Shown here: positions 24,501-27,137 of the stretch, in pieces
Layout of the letters: every line of letters begins with the position of its first letter
How positions within the stretch are numbered: the first letter of the stretch is position 1
Source: Desulfobacterales bacterium
GTDB lineage: Bacteria; Desulfobacterota; Dissulfuribacteria; Dissulfuribacterales; JAMONC01
Direction of reading: 5' to 3'
DNA length: 27,137 nucleotides
Assembly: GCA_027066725.1 (NCBI GenBank)
Contig: JAMONC010000309.1
Span: 1-27,137 of the forward strand
The notes under the pieces: model-generated
Told to the model about the DNA's origin: nothing
What the model saw: the letters and a program-made list of their open reading frames with translations, nothing else
The model's database searches: none
Made by a program: the position numbers and the translations under genes

Positions 24501-27137
24501 ATGCCAAAGAGACAAGATATAAAAAAGATTCTTATAATTGGTTCAGGCCCTATAGTAATTGGTCAGGCATGTGAATTTGATTATTCCGGCACTCAGGCAT
24601 GTAAGGCCCTTAAAGAGGAAGGTTTTGAAGTAGTATTAGTAAATTCAAATCCTGCCACCATAATGACTGACCCTGCAGTTGCTGATAGGACTTATATTGA
24701 ACCCATTACTCCAGAGGTGGTAGCAAAAATAATAGAAAAAGAAAGGCCTGATGCCATACTCCCAACACTTGGTGGACAAACAGGGCTTAATACTGCGGTT
24801 AAAGTGGCAGAAGAGGGGGTACTGGAAAAGTTTGGTGTTGAGATGATAGGGGCAAGCCCTGAGGTTATCCATAAAGCTGAGGATAGAGAACTTTTTAGGG
24901 CTTCTATGGAACGCATAGGGCTTAGGATCCCTAAGAGTGAGATAGTTCGTTCAATGGAGGAAGCAAGAGAGGCTGCACAAAGGGTTGGTTATCCTCTTAT
25001 TGTAAGACCTAGTTTTACTTTAGGTGGTACTGGGGGAGGGGTTGTATACAATAAAGAAGATCTTGAGGAGATATGTGCCCAAGGCCTTGATATGAGCATG
25101 ATACATGAGGTTATGCTTGAAGAGTCTGTATTGGGTTGGAAAGAGTTTGAACTTGAAGTGATGCGGGATTGTAAAGATAATGTTGTAATTGTTTGTAGTA
25201 TTGAAAATTTTGATCCAATGGGGGTTCATACAGGAGATAGTATTACAGTTGCTCCAGCACAGACTCTTACAGATAGAGAATATCAGCGCATGAGAGATGC
25301 TGCCCTTGCTATTATAAGAGAGATTGGTGTTGATACAGGTGGGTCAAATATTCAGTTTGCCATTAATCCTGAAAATGGAGATATGGTAGTAATAGAGATG
25401 AATCCCCGTGTTTCTCGTTCATCTGCTCTAGCTTCAAAGGCTACAGGATTTCCAATTGCTAAAATAGCAGCAAAGCTTGCTATTGGTTACTCTTTAGATG
25501 AGATTCCAAATGATATTACTCGTGAAACAATGGCTTCTTTTGAGCCAACTATAGACTATTGTGTTGTTAAAATACCTCGTTGGACATTTGAAAAATTCCC
25601 TGAAACAGAAGACCTTCTTACCACTTCTATGAAGAGTGTTGGCGAAACTATGGCAATTGGCCGTACTTTTAGAGAGGCTCTTCAAAAAGGGCTTCGTTCC
25701 TTAGAGATAGGAAGAGCAGGGCTTGGTTTTGATGGGAGAGACCCTTGGCAGATTTTAGGATATGAGCCAGATAAAGATGAAATAATAAAGATGCTTAGGG
25801 TTCCTAACTCAAAGCGTCTTTTTTATATAATGCTTGCTTTTTCAAAAGGTTTTAGTGTAGAGGATATTTATGAACTTACAAAGATTGACCCTTGGTTTTT
25901 ACATCACATGGAGATTCTTTATAAAGAAGGGTTAAGGCTTAAAAATATTGGTTTTGATGGATTTAAGAAAGAAATTCGTCATTTTAAGAGGGAGGGATTT
26001 TCTGATCTTCAGATCGCATATCTTACAGGAAAGACTCAAGATGAAATCAGAAATTTGAGGAAAAAAGAAGGAATTCGTGCTGTATATAAATTAGTGGATA
26101 CATGTGCAGCAGAGTTTGAGGCGTATACACCTTATTATTATTCAACCTATGAAGATGAAGATGAGGCAAGGGCAACTGATAAACCAAAGGTTATGATTTT
26201 AGGCGGTGGTCCTAACAGGATTGGACAAGGAATTGAATTTGATTATTGTTGTGTACATGCTTCTTATGCCTTAAGAGAAGAAGGTTATGAAAGCATAATG
26301 GTAAATTCAAATCCAGAGACTGTTTCAACAGATTATGATACCTCTGATAAACTATATTTTGAGCCACTTACACTAGAAGATGTCTTAAATATTGTTGAGA
26401 CAGAGAATCCTTTAGGAGTGATAGTTCAGTTTGGAGGACAAACTCCTCTTAATCTAGCAGTTCCATTGGCAAAAGCCGGGGTTAAAATACTTGGTACAAG
26501 TCCAGAGAGTATAGATAGAGCAGAAGATAGAAAAAGTTTTCAGGCAATGCTTAAAAAATTGGGTTTGGTACAACCTGCTAATGGAACTGCTTTTGATCTA
26601 GAACAAGCTCTTAAGATAGCCCAAGAGATAGGATACCCTGTAGTAGTACGTCCTTCCTATGTGTTGGGAGGGCGTGCAATGCGTATAGTGTATGGACCAG
26701 AGGGGCTTAAAGAGTTTATGGCAGAGGCTGTTCAAGTTTCAGAAGGGCATCCTGTATTAATAGATAAGTTTTTACAAGATGCTATAGAGATAGATGTTGA
26801 TGCTATAAGTGATGGGAAAATGACTGTTATTGGTGGGATAATGGAACATATTGAAGAAGCAGGGATCCACTCAGGAGACTCTGCTTGTGTACTTCCCCCA
26901 AAAAGTCTTTCTAAGAATATAATTGCACAGATTATAAGTGCTACAAAGGCAATGGCAAAAGAGCTAAATGTTATTGGCCTAATGAATGTACAGTATGCTG
27001 TTAAAGATAATCAACTTTATGTTTTAGAGGTAAATCCTCGTGCTTCAAGGACAGTTCCTTTTGTAAGCAAGGCAACAGGTATTCCTTTAGCAAAGCTTGC
27101 TACAAAAGTTATGTTAGGAAAAACATTGAAAGAATTA
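24501..27137 (+). CDS. carB: Carbamoyl-phosphate synthase large subunit, 3' end cut by window edge
   Basis: CarB uses two ATP to make carbamoyl phosphate from bicarbonate and CarA-derived ammonia. The frame is open from the ATG at 24501 to the last base, 879 codons of an expected 1070 or so. The first ATP-grasp half shows GSGPIVIGQACEFDYSGTQA, LGGQTGLN, TLGGTGGG and EMNPRVSRSSALASKATG. The oligomerisation region follows, then the second half with GGGPNRIGQGIEFDYCCVHA, NSNPETVSTDYDTSD, FGGQTPLN and RPSYVLGGRAM. The C-terminal allosteric (MGS-like) domain lies outside the window. The nearest purine-rich site (AAGGA) is about 14 bases from the ATG, longer than ideal, but PKRQDIKKILIIGSGP is the usual CarB beginning. 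Confidence 0.96.
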   Translation, partial: MPKRQDIKKILIIGSGPIVIGQACEFDYSGTQACKALKEEGFEVVLVNSNPATIMTDPAVADRTYIEPITPEVVAKIIEKERPDAILPTLGGQTGLNTAVKVAEEGVLEKFGVEMIGASPEVIHKAEDRELFRASMERIGLRIPKSEIVRSMEEAREAAQRVGYPLIVRPSFTLGGTGGGVVYNKEDLEEICAQGLDMSMIHEVMLEESVLGWKEFELEVMRDCKDNVVIVCSIENFDPMGVHTGDSITVAPAQTLTDREYQRMRDAALAIIREIGVDTGGSNIQFAINPENGDMVVIEMNPRVSRSSALASKATGFPIAKIAAKLAIGYSLDEIPNDITRETMASFEPTIDYCVVKIPRWTFEKFPETEDLLTTSMKSVGETMAIGRTFREALQKGLRSLEIGRAGLGFDGRDPWQILGYEPDKDEIIKMLRVPNSKRLFYIMLAFSKGFSVEDIYELTKIDPWFLHHMEILYKEGLRLKNIGFDGFKKEIRHFKREGFSDLQIAYLTGKTQDEIRNLRKKEGIRAVYKLVDTCAAEFEAYTPYYYSTYEDEDEARATDKPKVMILGGGPNRIGQGIEFDYCCVHASYALREEGYESIMVNSNPETVSTDYDTSDKLYFEPLTLEDVLNIVETENPLGVIVQFGGQTPLNLAVPLAKAGVKILGTSPESIDRAEDRKSFQAMLKKLGLVQPANGTAFDLEQALKIAQEIGYPVVVRPSYVLGGRAMRIVYGPEGLKEFMAEAVQVSEGHPVLIDKFLQDAIEIDVDAISDGKMTVIGGIMEHIEEAGIHSGDSACVLPPKSLSKNIIAQIISATKAMAKELNVIGLMNVQYAVKDNQLYVLEVNPRASRTVPFVSKATGIPLAKLATKVMLGKTLKEL

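Overview
The window reads as chromosomal DNA of an AT-rich, flagellated, Gram-negative (diderm) bacterium. Lnt, TatC and a class-A PBP show an envelope with lipoproteins and peptidoglycan. The gene string DUF177-rpmF-plsX-fabH ... fabG-acpP-fabF-rpiB-glyA-dCMP deaminase resembles the arrangement in Desulfobacterota (the former Deltaproteobacteria). A likely sigma-54 promoter before the hook genes fits that group. The lineage is inferred from gene order and content; no rRNA gene is present to confirm it. No tRNA, rRNA, IS element, prophage or CRISPR array was seen, and no gene-free stretch exceeds 300 bases (the largest, 10521-10801, is 281 bases).

Left arm (1-10520), all on the minus strand, two transcription units. 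The upstream unit is fliK-flgD-flgE (hook-length control, hook cap/scaffold, hook protein). It appears to be driven by a sigma-54-type element at 10561-10575 and closed by a strong hairpin terminator at 5986-6021. The next unit is an envelope-biogenesis string: a fused secDF, murA, lnt, and the start of a PBP1A-type gene that runs off the left edge.

Right arm (10802-27137), all on the plus strand. First come purQ and a divergent tatC. A consensus-like sigma-70 promoter at 12417-12444 then precedes a twelve-gene run: DUF177 (yceD), rpmF, plsX, fabH, acyl-CoA dehydrogenase, etfB, ferredoxin-fused etfA, fabG, acpP, fabF, rpiB, glyA, dCMP deaminase (thirteen genes if the deaminase is counted with the run). 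A second promoter (23206-23234) precedes carA and carB; carB is cut by the right edge after 879 codons.

The most interesting feature is the fatty-acid operon. Between fabH and fabG, where fabD usually sits, it carries an acyl-CoA dehydrogenase and an ETF pair. The EtfB has the sequence style of flavin-bifurcating ETFs and the EtfA has an N-terminal 2[4Fe-4S] ferredoxin domain. This suggests a flavin/ferredoxin-linked enoyl-thioester redox step tied to lipid synthesis, as hypothesis only. Other points are a TatC lacking both glutamates linked to twin-arginine recognition in E. coli, a hook protein with an internally duplicated DxDG-type module, and a FliK whose first 356 residues contain no alanine.
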